DNA from: Chelonoidis abingdonii | Taxonomy: Eukaryota; Chordata; Testudines; Testudinidae | Direction of reading: 5' to 3' | Assembly: GCF_003597395.2 (NCBI RefSeq) | Contig: NC_133778.1 | Coordinates: 11,518,546-11,582,545, forward strand | Length of the DNA: 64,000 bases | Shown here: one piece after another, positions 47,076 to 57,564 of the stretch | Layout: the number at the start of each line of letters is the position of its first letter | Position numbering within the stretch: the first letter of the stretch is position 1 | Position numbers and translations under genes: made by a program | The notes under the pieces: model-generated | Databases searched by the model: none | Seen by the model: only the letters and a program-made list of their open reading frames with translations | What the model was told of the DNA's origin: nothing

Positions 47076-48158
47076 CTATGATAGAGAGTAGTGCCTGGAA
47101 ACGGCTGGGTGGAAGTGAGGCTGTCGCGACCGTAGAGTCCAAGACGGCCCGATGAATTCTATCCTCTGAGATGGTACGAGGATGGACTTGTCGAAATTTA
47201 TCAGGAGCCCTAGAGATTCGAAACAGGTTCCTGAATAACTGTTATGTGCACGGCGATCCTGAGCTTGGGAGGACGCGCGAACCAGCCAGTCGTCCAGGTA
47301 AGGGAAGACACATATCCCCTGGCGACGGAGGCAAGCGGCCACTACTGCCATACATTTCGTGAAGACTCGTGGGGCAGAGGACAGGCCGAATGGCAGGACC
47401 GTGAATTGAAAGTGCCCGGTCCCGCACCACAAAGCGGAGAAAGCGTCTGTGAGGCGGGTAGTAGATCGAAACATGAAAGTACGCGTCCTTCATGTCGAGA
47501 GCAGCGAACCAGTCCCTGGATCCAGGGAAGGGATGATAGACCCCAAGGACACCATGCGGAATCTCTTAACTTCCTTACGAAGGCGTTGAGTCCGCGGAGG
47601 TCTAGGATGGGTCGGAGACCTCCTTTCGACTTGGGGATTAAAAAATAGCGGGAGTAAAACCCTCGGCCTCTGAGGTCGTGAGGCACCTCTTCTATCGCTC
47701 CGAGTTCGAGAAGCGTGAGGACCTCCTGCCAAAGGAAGATGCTCGTGAGAGGGGTCCCTGAAGAGGGACGGGGAGGTGTGGTGGAGGGTGGAGGCGAAAT
47801 AAACTGTGTAGATGGTATCCAAAACTCTACCGTGCGCAAAACCCATCGATCTGAAGTTATTCGGGTCCACGCCGGGAGGAAGGGAGAAAGGCGGTTGGAA
47901 AAAAAGAAAAGGAGTCCGGGGAAGGACTGGTGCTCTGCTCTCTGGCGCACCTTCAAAAGTTCTGCTTCGGTCCCGCCGGTGGTTTGGCGTGGTACGTTGT
48001 TTTTGCCCCCCCTGGGAACCGGACTGGCGTCGTCGGTTCACCCGTCCCCGCCTTCTGTTGAAGTCTTGGCGGGGGCGTGGTGGGGGATAAGGGCGCTGAG
48101 GTTGCTGCCGAAAGGATCTCCGCTGGGTCTGCGGTGTGTGCATGCCCAGGGAGCGCAT
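47076..48158 (-). pseudogene. DIRS reverse transcriptase, frameshifted
   Basis: The domain is spread over three to four frames. The frame 47956-47342 holds ITSDRWVLRTVEFWIPSTQF, LLELGAIEEVPHDLRGRGFY and SRYFLIPKSKGGLRPILDLR, the N-terminal fingers. The frame 47493-47242 holds MKDAYFHVSIYYPPHRRFLR (first catalytic Asp region). The frame 47474-47076 holds FQFTVLPFGLSSAPRVFTK and GICVFPYLDDWLV, the YLDD active site at about 47289-47300. Upstream, the frame 48158-47490 encodes an Arg/Gln/Pro-rich linker. The sequence resembles vertebrate DIRS RT, not retroviral RT. At least two frameshifts prevent a complete enzyme. Confidence 0.92.
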
Positions 48159-48430
48159 TATTATGCGGTTATCTTTAAGGCTTTGCAGCCTTGGGTCCGT
48201 CTTCTCCGAGAAGAGGCCCTGCCCTTCAAACGGGAGGTCTCTGTATCGTATGCTGCAGCTCCGGAGGTAAGCCGGAGACTTGCAACCAGGAAATCCGTCT
48301 CATGGTAACTCCCGACGCGATGGTTCTAGCCGCTGAGTCCGCGGCGTCGAGCGCAGCCTGTAAGGCTGTCCTTGAGATCTTTTTTCCCTCTCTAAGAGAC
48401 TTTTGAACTCAGGGCGGGAGTCTACCGGGA

Positions 48431-50370
48431 TCAGTTCAGTAAACTTGTCCATGGTCTGCCAGGTATTAAACCGTACCTGCCTAGTAGTGCTTGCTGGTTT
48501 GCCACACGTAACTGTAGACCCCCTGCGGAGTATACCTTACGGCCCAGCAGGTCCATACGTTTAGCCTCCGCGATTTTGGGGCGGGGGCTGGCTGGCCATG
48601 ACGCTCCCTCTCGTTCACGGATTGGACGACCAGAGAGCATGGAGGAGGATGGGTGTACAGGTAGTCGTACCCCTTAGAGGGTACCATGTACTTTCTCTCC
48701 ACGCCTCTGGCCGTCGGAGGGATCGATGCCGGAGACTGCCAAATAGAGTTCCGCTTTGGCCTGAATAGTGCGTATGAAGGGCAAGGCGACCCTCGTCGGT
48801 GTATCGGACGAGAGGATGTCCACTACAGGATCCTCAACCTCTGGCACCTCCTCTGCCTGTAGGTTGATGCTCAACGCCACTCTGCGGAGCAGATCCTGGT
48901 GAGCGCGAAAGGTCAATAGGGGCGGGCCAGAGGTCGAAGTGCCCGCCACTGCCTCATCCGGTGAGGAGGAGGAGGAGAGACCGGGGCTCCTCTGCAGGTT
49001 GTTGTTCCAGAGGATGGCTCGATTCTGGGCGGCCTCTGGGTCCTGTGACTCGGCAATATCGGTTCCCGGAGGAGGGCGCTGATGGTGGCTTCTGGCACCC
49101 GACTCGTAACAGTAGATCTCGACGTCGGGAGAGGATCGCCTTGGGCTTGATGGTACGCCCAAGGCGTCCAGAAGGACCACTGCTGGGGCTGTTTCCGGAT
49201 CTTGGACCACCTCCCCATAAAGCACGCTGTCTGGCCGCGAGGAGCCTGAAGGGTGTCTAGACGGCCAAGGGGGCAGATAGCTGTATGACTGGTGACCCGA
49301 GTGACAGTCGGTGCGGGGAACGGTGCCGGGAGTCGAACCCCGGTGCCGAGATCGCGGACCGGGACCTACGACCAGCGCCGGTGCCGGGAGGTCGACCGGG
49401 ATCGGGTGCGCCGACGGTACGATGGACTCCGTCGGGACGTGCCCGAGAGCCAGAGCGACGCGCCATGCGTCGGTCTATAGATCGGGACCTGGACCGGTGC
49501 CGCGAGTACGACCGACGCGCGCGAGAGTAGGATCGGTGCCGGGACTGCGAGCAGGCGTCGAGATGGCGAAAGACGGCGTGGTGAGCGGGATCGCCTGGGT
49601 GCCGAGATCTCGACCGGGACCGGTGCCTGTCCTGTGCTCCCAGAGATGGAGGTTGGAGCATAGGTGGCTTTCCAGAGATGGAAGAGCCCGCACCGGCGGT
49701 GCCGGGGGCTGAGGCAGGGAAGGCTCAGTGAGCGCTATCAGGTCCCTCGCCGTTGTGAAGGTTTCCGGCGTGGTCGGGATCGTGAGCTCGACCACGGCAC
49801 GTGCCGGGGAGCTATCAAGCACCGGACTCGACGGCTCTTGTCTGGCCGGAGTCGACGGTGCGGAAGCACCGGTGCCGGGGCAGATGGCGGCGCCTGCCGC
49901 ACGGCTTTCCAGGCTCAGACTGCGGTGCTGGAGTCGCGACCGCAGGAGCCTTCGCCTTCTTCGTCCCAGGTGAAAGTGAGCGCCGCCGGGCTGGCTTCTG
50001 AGATGGAGACTTGTGGTGCCGCGGTGCTGTGGCCGGTACCGCTCGTCTCCGGTGCCGAAGAAGAAGGTCTTTTCGGTGCGGACTGCGGTGCGGTCGGTGC
50101 CGGAACTGCAGGGGTCAGGGCGGCCTCCATAAGGAGCTGCTTCAAACGGGAGTCCCGCTCCTTTTTTGTCCTCGATTTGAAGGACTTGCAGATTCGGCAC
50201 TTCTCCGTCAGATGGGATTCCCCCAGGCACTTGAGGCAACGATCGTGGGGGTCTCCCGTTGGCATCGGCCGACGACAGGCCGAGCACTGCTTGAAGCGGG
50301 AGAGCCAGGCATGAGCCGGGTCCCGGAGCGGGCGAGGAGGAGTATACCTCAGCCCACTAACTATATACAA
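48431..50370 (-). pseudogene. DIRS gag, frameshifted
   Basis: The start is taken as the Met at 50370. The first frame has a Cys/His array: C29, C32, H42, C45, C48, H53, C58, C61, including DRCLKCLGESHLTEKC. This is the zinc-binding N-terminal signature I associate with vertebrate DIRS Gag. A long Ser/Pro/Arg-rich middle follows in shifted frames. A conserved helical region lies in 49225-48674 (FRAHQDLLRRVALSINLQAE, DTPTRVALPFIRTIQAKAE). The C-terminal part passes from the 48702 frame (YMVPSKGYDYLYTHPPP) to the 48640 frame (AKRMDLLGRKVYSAGG). The protein would package the element RNA. Confidence 0.85.
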
Positions 50371-50555
50371 CTATGTTTAACAACTATACTGAACAACTAT
50401 TAACAACTACTAAACAACACTAACTAACTAGGAACTAGGTAGAACGGGTGAAACGCTAGGATTGTGGAGGTCAGCTAAGCCGCACTCCACCACGGGTTCC
50501 AACCGACCGACCACGGGCGGTAGAAGGAACTGAGGAGTGGACGGGTCGGCAGGGG

Positions 50556-50562
50556 TATATAT
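50556..50562 (-). promoter_or_regulatory. possible TATA-like box inside the DIRS 5' end
   Basis: A TATATAT stretch lies just inside the 5' inverted terminal repeat, about 190 bases before the gag start. The position fits a promoter for the element transcript, but no initiator is evident. Confidence 0.25.
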
Positions 50563-50570
50563 GCGGTGTC

Positions 50571-50699
50571 CAAGGGTGCCACGCCAGGGGGCGCCTGCCG
50601 ACCCGCCGGGTGTTGCTAGGGGAAAATTCTTCCTATGAACGTGCACGCGGCGCGCGCACACCTACTTGGAATGGATATGAGCAAGCACTCGAAGAAGAA
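50571..50699. repeat. DIRS 5' inverted terminal repeat
   Basis: Reverse-complement partner of 44594-44724. The outermost bases GCACTCGAAGAAGAA also match the second half of the internal complementary region. Confidence 0.93.
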
Positions 50700-50963
50700 C
50701 AGGAGGTTAGATTGCAACCCTTCTGGAGCTGTTTGAGAGCTGGGTTGAGAAACCAGGTCCTACAGCAAGTACCTATGTGGATGTACCACTGCCCTCTACT
50801 GGACGGAATTAGAGCTGCTTCTCTGTTTGCAGCAGGTCTCAGTAGTCTAAGCAGCATGCCTTTTCACTCAAATAGCAAGTTCCTGGGCTTTCAAAACAGG
50901 ATGTTCTGACTTGTATCCCTGCTGCCACTGTGAAGTTCTGAGTGGCCTTTTTAGGGTGATTTA
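50700..50963. other. anonymous intronic DNA beside the DIRS element
   Basis: GGGTTGAGAAACCAG at 50742-50756 may be the far end of the hAT-like terminus seen at 44458. No exon is recognised. Confidence 0.35.
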
Positions 50964-51085
50964 GATGCCCATTATTTGGTAGCATCTAGAGGTTCCAGTC
51001 AGGGATCAAGCCCCATTGTGCTAGGGATATCCATGTACATACAAAAAAGAGACAGCCCCAACCCCAAAGAGCTGGTGTGTTACTC
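50964..51085 (-). mobile_element. MIR/CORE-type SINE tail
   Basis: TTTGGTAGCATCTAGAGGTT, GCCCCATTGTGCTAGGGATA and AGAGACAGCCCCAACCCCAA are the reversed tail of the SINE family at 8712. Confidence 0.75.
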
Positions 51086-53079
51086 TGTCAAGCAGGTATA
51101 GACGGCCTTAACTAACATAAAGAAAAAGCCAGGGGTGAGGTCTGATGTTGTAGTCACTTATTTCTAGAAGTCCAGTGCATCTCAGGACAAACCAAGGTAT
51201 AGTGGAGATACTGATGAAGCAGAGAACACATAGGTCCCTGCTAAATAGCCATTGCACTTTAAACCAAAATAAAGAAACTGAGGCTTGCTGTTATAAGGTT
51301 GCATTTCCAGACTCCTGTGAAATCCCTCTCCAAGAGCTTTTGACATTAAAATGCAATTTCTGCCGACGCCATTGGGTGCTGCATTATGTAGGTCATGAAA
51401 TGGTAGGGTATTCCCATTTTCCCACTTGTCTTATCCTTTCTTATCTCCACCACACAGGGCTACTGCTTCACCTCCTCCTGCTATTCGCTGGTGGTGCTAG
51501 GACTGAACATGTCATACAGCTCCAGCAGGAAAAAAAGAACTGCTTATTTTTTCCCCTGCAGTGGATCTGGCTTCTCCACAGTATAAATGGAAAAGCCTTT
51601 GGGTGTCGCGCTGAAATTCTGTTTTGCAGCCTTTAGGTGTATTAATCAACACAATGTTCCTCTGGTCTGAGGAGGCAGCGCCTTGGTCCCAGCTATCCTG
51701 AATGGCAGGGGAGCTAAACCCTAGTGGCCCACCCTGCAGCTGGTATAAATTAGCTGACTCTGCTGATTTCCACCAGCTGAGGACCTGGCCCTGGAAATTC
51801 AGCTTTTCCTCTTTAATTTCTAAGCTATTAACAAATCAGACACAGGGTTGAGTCCTCAGGTAGTGTAAACTGGTGTATTTGCACTGGAGTTAATGGAACT
51901 GTGCTAGTATACACCAGCTCAGACAAAACACAGTTGAAAAAGGTGGTTTCTGTGCTGCATGTAGTGACTAAAAGTAATCGTCCGTGTAACAGACAGGTTT
52001 CTGGTTTTAATCACAGTTTTTTCCTAGTCCTTTATAATTACTGCTCCTCATTTCCTGTAATGCATTCCTTGTTTGTGTGACACCACTTGAAAAGTAACCA
52101 AAAATTATCTCTCGAACCTTCGCTTGCAGCGTTATCAGGGCACGAAAACCCTATGCAAATCAACGGCAGAGTGTCAAAGAAAGGCAAACTAAATTCTTTC
52201 ATTAATTTTTGGCATCTGATGACCTGCTCTGTAACCCAATGAGCATATCTGCAATTACTATGCTGTACTGAAATTGGTATTTTGACCCCACTGTCAGCAT
52301 GCATTCTACTTCTCACTTACTGGAGATTAACAGTGAGACATCAGACCCTGCAGCCCTTACTCCTGCCAGCAATCCTTACTCCTGGGAGGATCCCATTGAC
52401 TTCAAAGAGTCTGCTCCAATGCAGAACCGCTACCTGTGAGAGTATGATTTTGCAGGATTGGGCTCTCTGAGAACTAGCAGCCAGGGCTTACAGGGGAAGA
52501 AGCTGTATAATCAAACCCATTGATTTAAAAGATCCATTGTGTTCCTCCTGCACTGAAACACTGCAAATGGACTGCAGTAGATTTGCTCCACTCTACTCCG
52601 CTGCAGAATGAGGAATCAATCAGGGGAATTGCTTGTTCCCAGTTTCTGAGTCTTTTTTTTTTAATATGCTAAGAGATGAGAGGGGGAAGGAGGGTCATTG
52701 CTTTATTCTGCATCACAAGTGAGAAACTAGAAACCTGGTAAATACAGTGACTTTGGCTAATGAGATTCAGAAATACAGAGGCGATATTGAACAGGGATTC
52801 TGAAACCTACATCTCCTGTCATTTTTCATGTGTTTTAATTGGGCAAGATGTAATTAAAGGCACAGCTGCCGTGGCACATAATAAAAACTCTTTTCCTACA
52901 TACATTCTGAGGGTCCAATCCTGCACGTACTCTCAGCTCCCAGCTGTAATTGAAGGGGAGGAGGCCTGACATGTCGCAGGATTGGGTTAGTTAGATAGGA
53001 TATTTTTGCTCCTGCTGAGCCTAGCTGAGTTATGAGGGGCAAAACTATCTAGGTAAAACTGAGAGCTGAGTGAGAAAAG
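51086..53079. other. anonymous intronic DNA with worn fold-back repeats
   Basis: Worn inverted pieces occur at 51737-51791 (GCAGCTGGTATAAATTAGCT ... TTTCCACCAGCTGAGGACC) and 51852-51922. No exon is recognised. Confidence 0.45.
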
Positions 53080-53560
53080 ATTTTCCGATCTTATAAGGAT
53101 TTTTAAGACTTTGAACAAATTTTCTGCCCTCAATCAGGAAGAAAAGTTGAAATCTCATCAGTGTTTCTGACTTGAAAATCCATAACAAACAAATAAAAAA
53201 AATCAAGTTGAGTCAACTGGAACTTTTTGTTTTGATTTCAACCTTTATTATTAGTTACATCTTTACTATAATTTAACTTCCAGTTTGAAATTAAAAGTCA
53301 TCCCATCCCCGCAAAACTCAACTTTTTCATTTACAAAATGGCGAATTTCAAAACTTATTTCCCAAAATGTTGCAAAATGGGAAATTTGTCAAAACCGATC
53401 CTTTCCCACCAACAGTTCTGGTTTCAAAGAATTGGCATGTTCTGACTAAAATGAAGAAACAAACAAACGAAAACCTTTCCTTGAAAATTTCCCCAATGCT
53501 GCTAGTATATACATCTGATTTTCAACATTTCCAGACAACTTTTTGTGTTTGCATCCATGC
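53080..53560. repeat. A/T-rich degenerate repeat
   Basis: Dense TTTCAA, AAATTT and AAAACTT text resembling 23341-23770 and 36420-36810, without clear ends. Confidence 0.35.
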
Positions 53561-53761
53561 CCCTTTACTGATTAGTGCACAGTAAATTCCCTCCTATAGA
53601 TGCCTTTATCTTCACCATGTAAATAGATCTACAGAACCTCTTCCCCTTATTCAAACAAACAACAGTTCCTCTACTGAAACAAAACTAATGAGCAATAAAA
53701 CTTTTTGAACTGATGCTGACCTGGGACAAAAATGTTGTTTATCTCAAATATAATGATGAGC

Positions 53762-53823
53762 TAGATCCTCAGGTGGTGTAAATCAGAGTTATGCCAATCT
53801 ACACCAGTTGAGGATTGGGCCCA
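53762..53823. repeat. 62-bp fold-back repeat
   Basis: CTAGATCCTCAGGTGGTGTA plus AATC and the inverted ATCTACACCAGTTGAGGATTGGG. It is a short member of the 57481 family. Confidence 0.7.
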
Positions 53824-54334
53824 TATATCATATTTTCCAAATCTTCACTGCATTCCTCATAGATAATTACAGTTTAAGAAATATACACCTCTGTGCACAA
53901 TATATAGGATCAGAACATGATAGCATTGTGATTTGTGTAGGCAGATTTGACAGTCTTTCCATATTTACTTGGATGGTGAGATGACATATCATTTACATTC
54001 AGGGCCCTCTTGGTAAGAGTAAAAATGAGTTATTTGTTTGTTGAACACATATCTGTTGGTGGATTGGCCACAGATAAGCTGCATTAGTTATGACTATATT
54101 TGTTAGGTATGATTTGCATTGCTTAATATTATCTCATGTTGTTCGGTGTTCCATTCCTTGTGTGTCTGTTTTGTGTGGGTTCTGAATTTTAGGGCCATGT
54201 TTTTAATTTTCTAAAACTTGAATGCAAAATTAAATGACAAGAATATAAAGAGAAATTTTTAAAAATGATTTAAAAAATCCATTAGGTCCTTTGTTAATTT
54301 ACGTAGGAGCCTGTGTTGAAGGTAGGGGCTATAC
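53824..54334. other. anonymous A/T-rich intronic DNA
   Basis: No feature is recognised. Confidence 0.4.
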
Positions 54335-54920
54335 CAGAGGTGGGCAAACTACGGCCTGCTGGACACATCCGGCCCGCGGGACCATCCTGCCTGGCCCTTG
54401 AGCTCCCGACCAGGGAGGCTAGCCCCCAGACCTGTCCCTGCCATCTCTCCTCCCCTGCAGCCTCACATCGGGGGTGGGGGTGGGATAAGGGGCAGGAGGT
54501 CCCAGGGGATGGGGAACAGGGGGCGGTTGGATGGGGTAGAGGTTCGGGGGGGACGGTCAGGGGCTGGGGAACAGGAGGGGCTGGGTAGGGGGTGGAGTCC
54601 TGGGGGGTGGTTAAGGGCAGGGGTCTGGATAGGGGTTGGGGCAGTCAGGGGACAGGGAGCAGGAGGGTTGGATACGGGGTGGGGTCCTGTGTGGTGGTTA
54701 GGGGTGAGGGTGCTGGGAGAGGGTGGTCAGGAGACAAGGAGCAGGGGGGGTTGGATGGGTTGGGGATTCTGAGGGGGGCAGTCAGAGGGTGGGAAGTGGG
54801 AGGGGACAGATGGGGGCAGGAGTCAGGCTGTTTGGGGAGGCACAGCCTTCCCTACCTGGCCCTCCATACAGTTTTGGAACCCTGATGTGGCCCTCGGGCC
54901 AAAAAGTTTGCCCACCCTTG
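54335..54920 (-). mobile_element. 586-bp non-autonomous hAT-like element, inverted copy
   Basis: Ends CAGAGGTGGGCAAAC and GTTTGCCCACCCTTG are inverted. Flanks are an exact 8-bp duplication GGCTATAC (54327-54334 and 54921-54928). Relative to 20032-20657 it lies in the opposite orientation: here the interior is G-rich on the plus strand (many GGGG runs). It has no transposase. Confidence 0.93.
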
Positions 54921-55059
54921 GGCTATACTGAGAAATGCTCATGCAGTATTGCTATGATTAACCTTGTTTTGTTTTGAGGTCCATCAACTACCCACACCTA
55001 CATAGGGGCAAATACTGAAGTCCTTGCTCAGTCTTTACTCCCGTAGAGAAGCAGCTTGT

Positions 55060-55283
55060 TCCAGTAGATAGACGAACTGGGTTCTCTTCCTGTCTCTGCC
55101 ACTGACCTACTCTGTAAGCACGGGCAAGTCACTTCCCATCTCTGCTTCTGTTTCTTCTATCTTTGCCCATTTAAACTGTAAGCTCTTCAGGGCAGGGAAT
55201 GTCTCTCACCATATGGATGCACAGCACCAAGGACAAAGGGAGCTTTAGCTCAGTTGGGGTCTCTGGGTGCTAACTGTTATGTT
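55060..55283 (+). mobile_element. MIR/CORE-type SINE
   Basis: Worn head, then TCTGCCACTGACCTACTCTG, GGGCAAGTCACTTCCCATC, and the tail AACTGTAAGCTCTTCAGGGC, AGGGAATGTCTCTCACCATA. Same family as 8712. Confidence 0.8.
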
Positions 55284-55352
55284 TCATGGCATACAGAGAA
55301 GTTAGATAAGAACCTAAATTGCTCTTGCTGGAAGGTTCAGAATGATAAAACA

Positions 55353-55611
55353 GGCCTATGCCTGTGCTGCAGCTGGGAATGTGCTTCCCCGCTCGAGTAG
55401 ACCGACTTGCCCCAGCTCTGCTCAAACTAGTGCTAAAAATAAGTGTAGCTGTAGCGGCATGGACAGCAGCTGGTACTAGCCACCTGAGTACAAACCCGCC
55501 CAGACCCCCTAGATAGGTACTCAGGTGGCTAGCCTGAGCTACTGCCCGTACTGCCTGTGTCTGGCTACTTGAGCTGGGACGCACATTCCCAGCTCCAGTG
55601 GAGACATACCC
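55353..55611. mobile_element. inverted-repeat DNA element (CTGCAGCTGGGAATGTG family)
   Basis: GGCCTATGCCTGTGCTGCAG plus CTGGGAATGTGC pairs with GCACATTCCCAGCTCCAGTG plus GAGACATACCC. Interior blocks such as GGCATGGACAGCAGCTGG and CTGAGTACAAACC parallel the element at 29058. Confidence 0.8.
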
Positions 55612-57480
55612 AGAGAGAACCAAAGAAGGCTGCATCCTAAAACAGAGAGGTAAAATTCACTCTGCCTTACCCTCCTCCATTGGCTAGCTGCTGGCTGACT
55701 GCTGAGATCTAGAATTGCTGGCTTCCCTACAGAATCCCCTAGCCTGCAAACAGGACCAGGAATCCCCCCTGCCCTGCCACACACATTCACACTCTGATAG
55801 CTTGCAATTCCAACACAGTCCTCAATACACCAGCCTACCATGGTCACATCAGCATAAAAGTTACCAGTTCCTATGGCATCAGTGAGAGCTTTTCCCATGC
55901 AAGGACTTGGGGAGGTCTGCAGGAAGAGTCTGCAGGCTCCTGGGGAACTGTGTACTCCTCCAAGGGAAGCCCAAATGAAAACAACATTCCCCTCTTCTTT
56001 ACCCCATGGTTTTATATGCACATTAGGATGACCAAGCCCAGGCATCTGAATCTTGCCGAGCTTTGCTTAGCACAAGCCTGGAGGAATTCACTACAACCTT
56101 GTAGAAGGTCTTCCTCTGTTTGTTTTTTTTAAAATCAGCCCTTAGTTTTCAATTCAGAGAAAGAGAGGCAGCTCAGCATTCCGTTCCACCAATGACACCT
56201 TGACACTGACTACTTATTGCAGCACAGAGAGGATGAAAACACCCACAGGGAGCGGAGGACGATGTGAGCTAACCCAAAGGGTGAGGGGTTGGGCCAACGC
56301 ACTGGAGTGAAATTGATGACAATGATTAATTGCAACTGGTATGCCTTTGAGCAGCAAGGGTGTGGAGTTCCCCATGTTGCCATGCTAAAAGTGTTTCTGT
56401 TTCTCACCCCAATTTCTTCATGTGCTTTATTTTCATGTTTTCAGCCTCTCAGCGCTGCAATAACTGGTTGGTGCCAAGGTGTCATTTTTGGAATGGAATG
56501 CTGAGGGGCCTCTCTTTCACGTAATTCATTTCCTGCAGCAAAAAGTGCAAATTGCGTGGCATGTTAAGAGCTGATGAAAAGAAAAAAATTAAGAGGAAAA
56601 TTGTCACTTGCATATACTTGCACATATATATAGTACAAAGTTAACCCCATTCATTCACCTGCAGCAAAGGAGCATCACCTCCATAACTTACTTGCCAATC
56701 TTTTCCCCGGGTAGGAAGAAGTGCAGTTACAAATTGCAGGTCCCTCTGGAAAACCAGTTCCACAAAGCTCACAAGCTTTCTGCTCTACTTGGGAGATGTC
56801 CTGTCTGGGAGACTATGCTCTTCCTCTGTGAGCACGTCAGGGTTTGGGATGAAAGACTCACCTTAAAGATATGTTTAAACTCCCACTAACCAAGCCAGTG
56901 GGAGTTCTGCAAGTTTAAGAACCAAGGATGCTGCTTAAACGTATGATAATGTCCAGAACAAGATTACTGGAATGATCGCATTCTAAATGGCGTGTGGGCG
57001 GATGAGTGAGAATAAGACAGAAGCCCAGGTCTGAAATTAATGACTGTACCAGGTAGTCATAGAGGATGGAGGGCTGGGGGCAGGGGAAACACGGAGACAA
57101 AACTTCTAAGTGCGTTTCTCATTCTAATTTCTCCCAAACTCACAGCTCTAATCGTTAATTCATATTTTTATTCTATTCTCTTTGTGCCAGAAACTCCCTA
57201 TTTCATGTAAAGGAAGCACCTCAGACATCAATTATTTGACATATCAATCCCTTTTACGCATTCTCTGTTCTACGTATAAGTAGGCACCAATAAGAGGCAT
57301 TAAACATTCATTAAATTAGAAATACATGAAACCAGCCTCTGCAGCTCTTTTCATACAGCTCTGATTAATAATCCAAATTCGGTAGAGGAGCAAAGTAAAC
57401 CCTTCTGTAATTTTTTCAGAAAGCTTGACCACTAGAGCATCTTTCATAGTTTGCCTCTCAGTCATAGACATAGTCAATGG
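55612..57480. other. anonymous intronic DNA
   Basis: No exon, RNA gene or preserved repeat is recognised. The frame at 56045-55539 on the minus strand matches no family I know. Confidence 0.4.
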
Positions 57481-57564
57481 CCGGATCCTTAGCTGGTGTA
57501 AATCAGTGCAGGTCTATTAGCTTCAATGGGGCTGCACTGATTTTCACCAGCTGAGAATCTGGTC
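57481..57564. repeat. 84-bp fold-back repeat, best copy
   Basis: CCGGATCCTTAGCTGGTGTA plus AATCAGTGCAG pairs with CTGCACTGATTTTCACCAGC plus TGAGAATCTGG. It has 31-base arms with few mismatches around a 22-base centre. Relatives occur at 35310, 51737, 53762 and 58020. Confidence 0.85.

Larger units (their letters stand above)
44565..50699 (-). mobile_element. DIRS-type tyrosine-recombinase retrotransposon, near full length, decayed
   Basis: This 6.1-kb element is oriented right to left. It has inverted terminal repeats (44594-44724 and 50571-50699), an extra outer extension on the left end (44565-44593), and an internal complementary region at 44820-44919 beside the 3' repeat. On the minus strand it carries, in order, gag, reverse transcriptase, RNase H, a further C-terminal pol region and a tyrosine recombinase. 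There is no obvious target duplication, as expected for DIRS elements, which integrate by recombinase rather than by a DDE integrase. Every coding region is split among frames, so the copy is not expected to be autonomous. GC content is far above that of the surrounding DNA. Confidence 0.95.

Noticed and set aside
47076..48158. Endogenous retrovirus polymerase
   Set aside because: A YLDD reverse-transcriptase core is present, but the ends are inverted rather than direct repeats, and a tyrosine recombinase replaces the integrase. There is no envelope or protease. DIRS fits all of these.
44458..50756. DIRS inserted inside a hAT-like element
   Set aside because: The left terminus at 44458 looks hAT-like and GGGTTGAGAAACCAG at 50742 could be its partner, but the flanking 8-mers (CACTAGAG and GTCCTACA) do not match. 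The evidence is insufficient for a firm claim.
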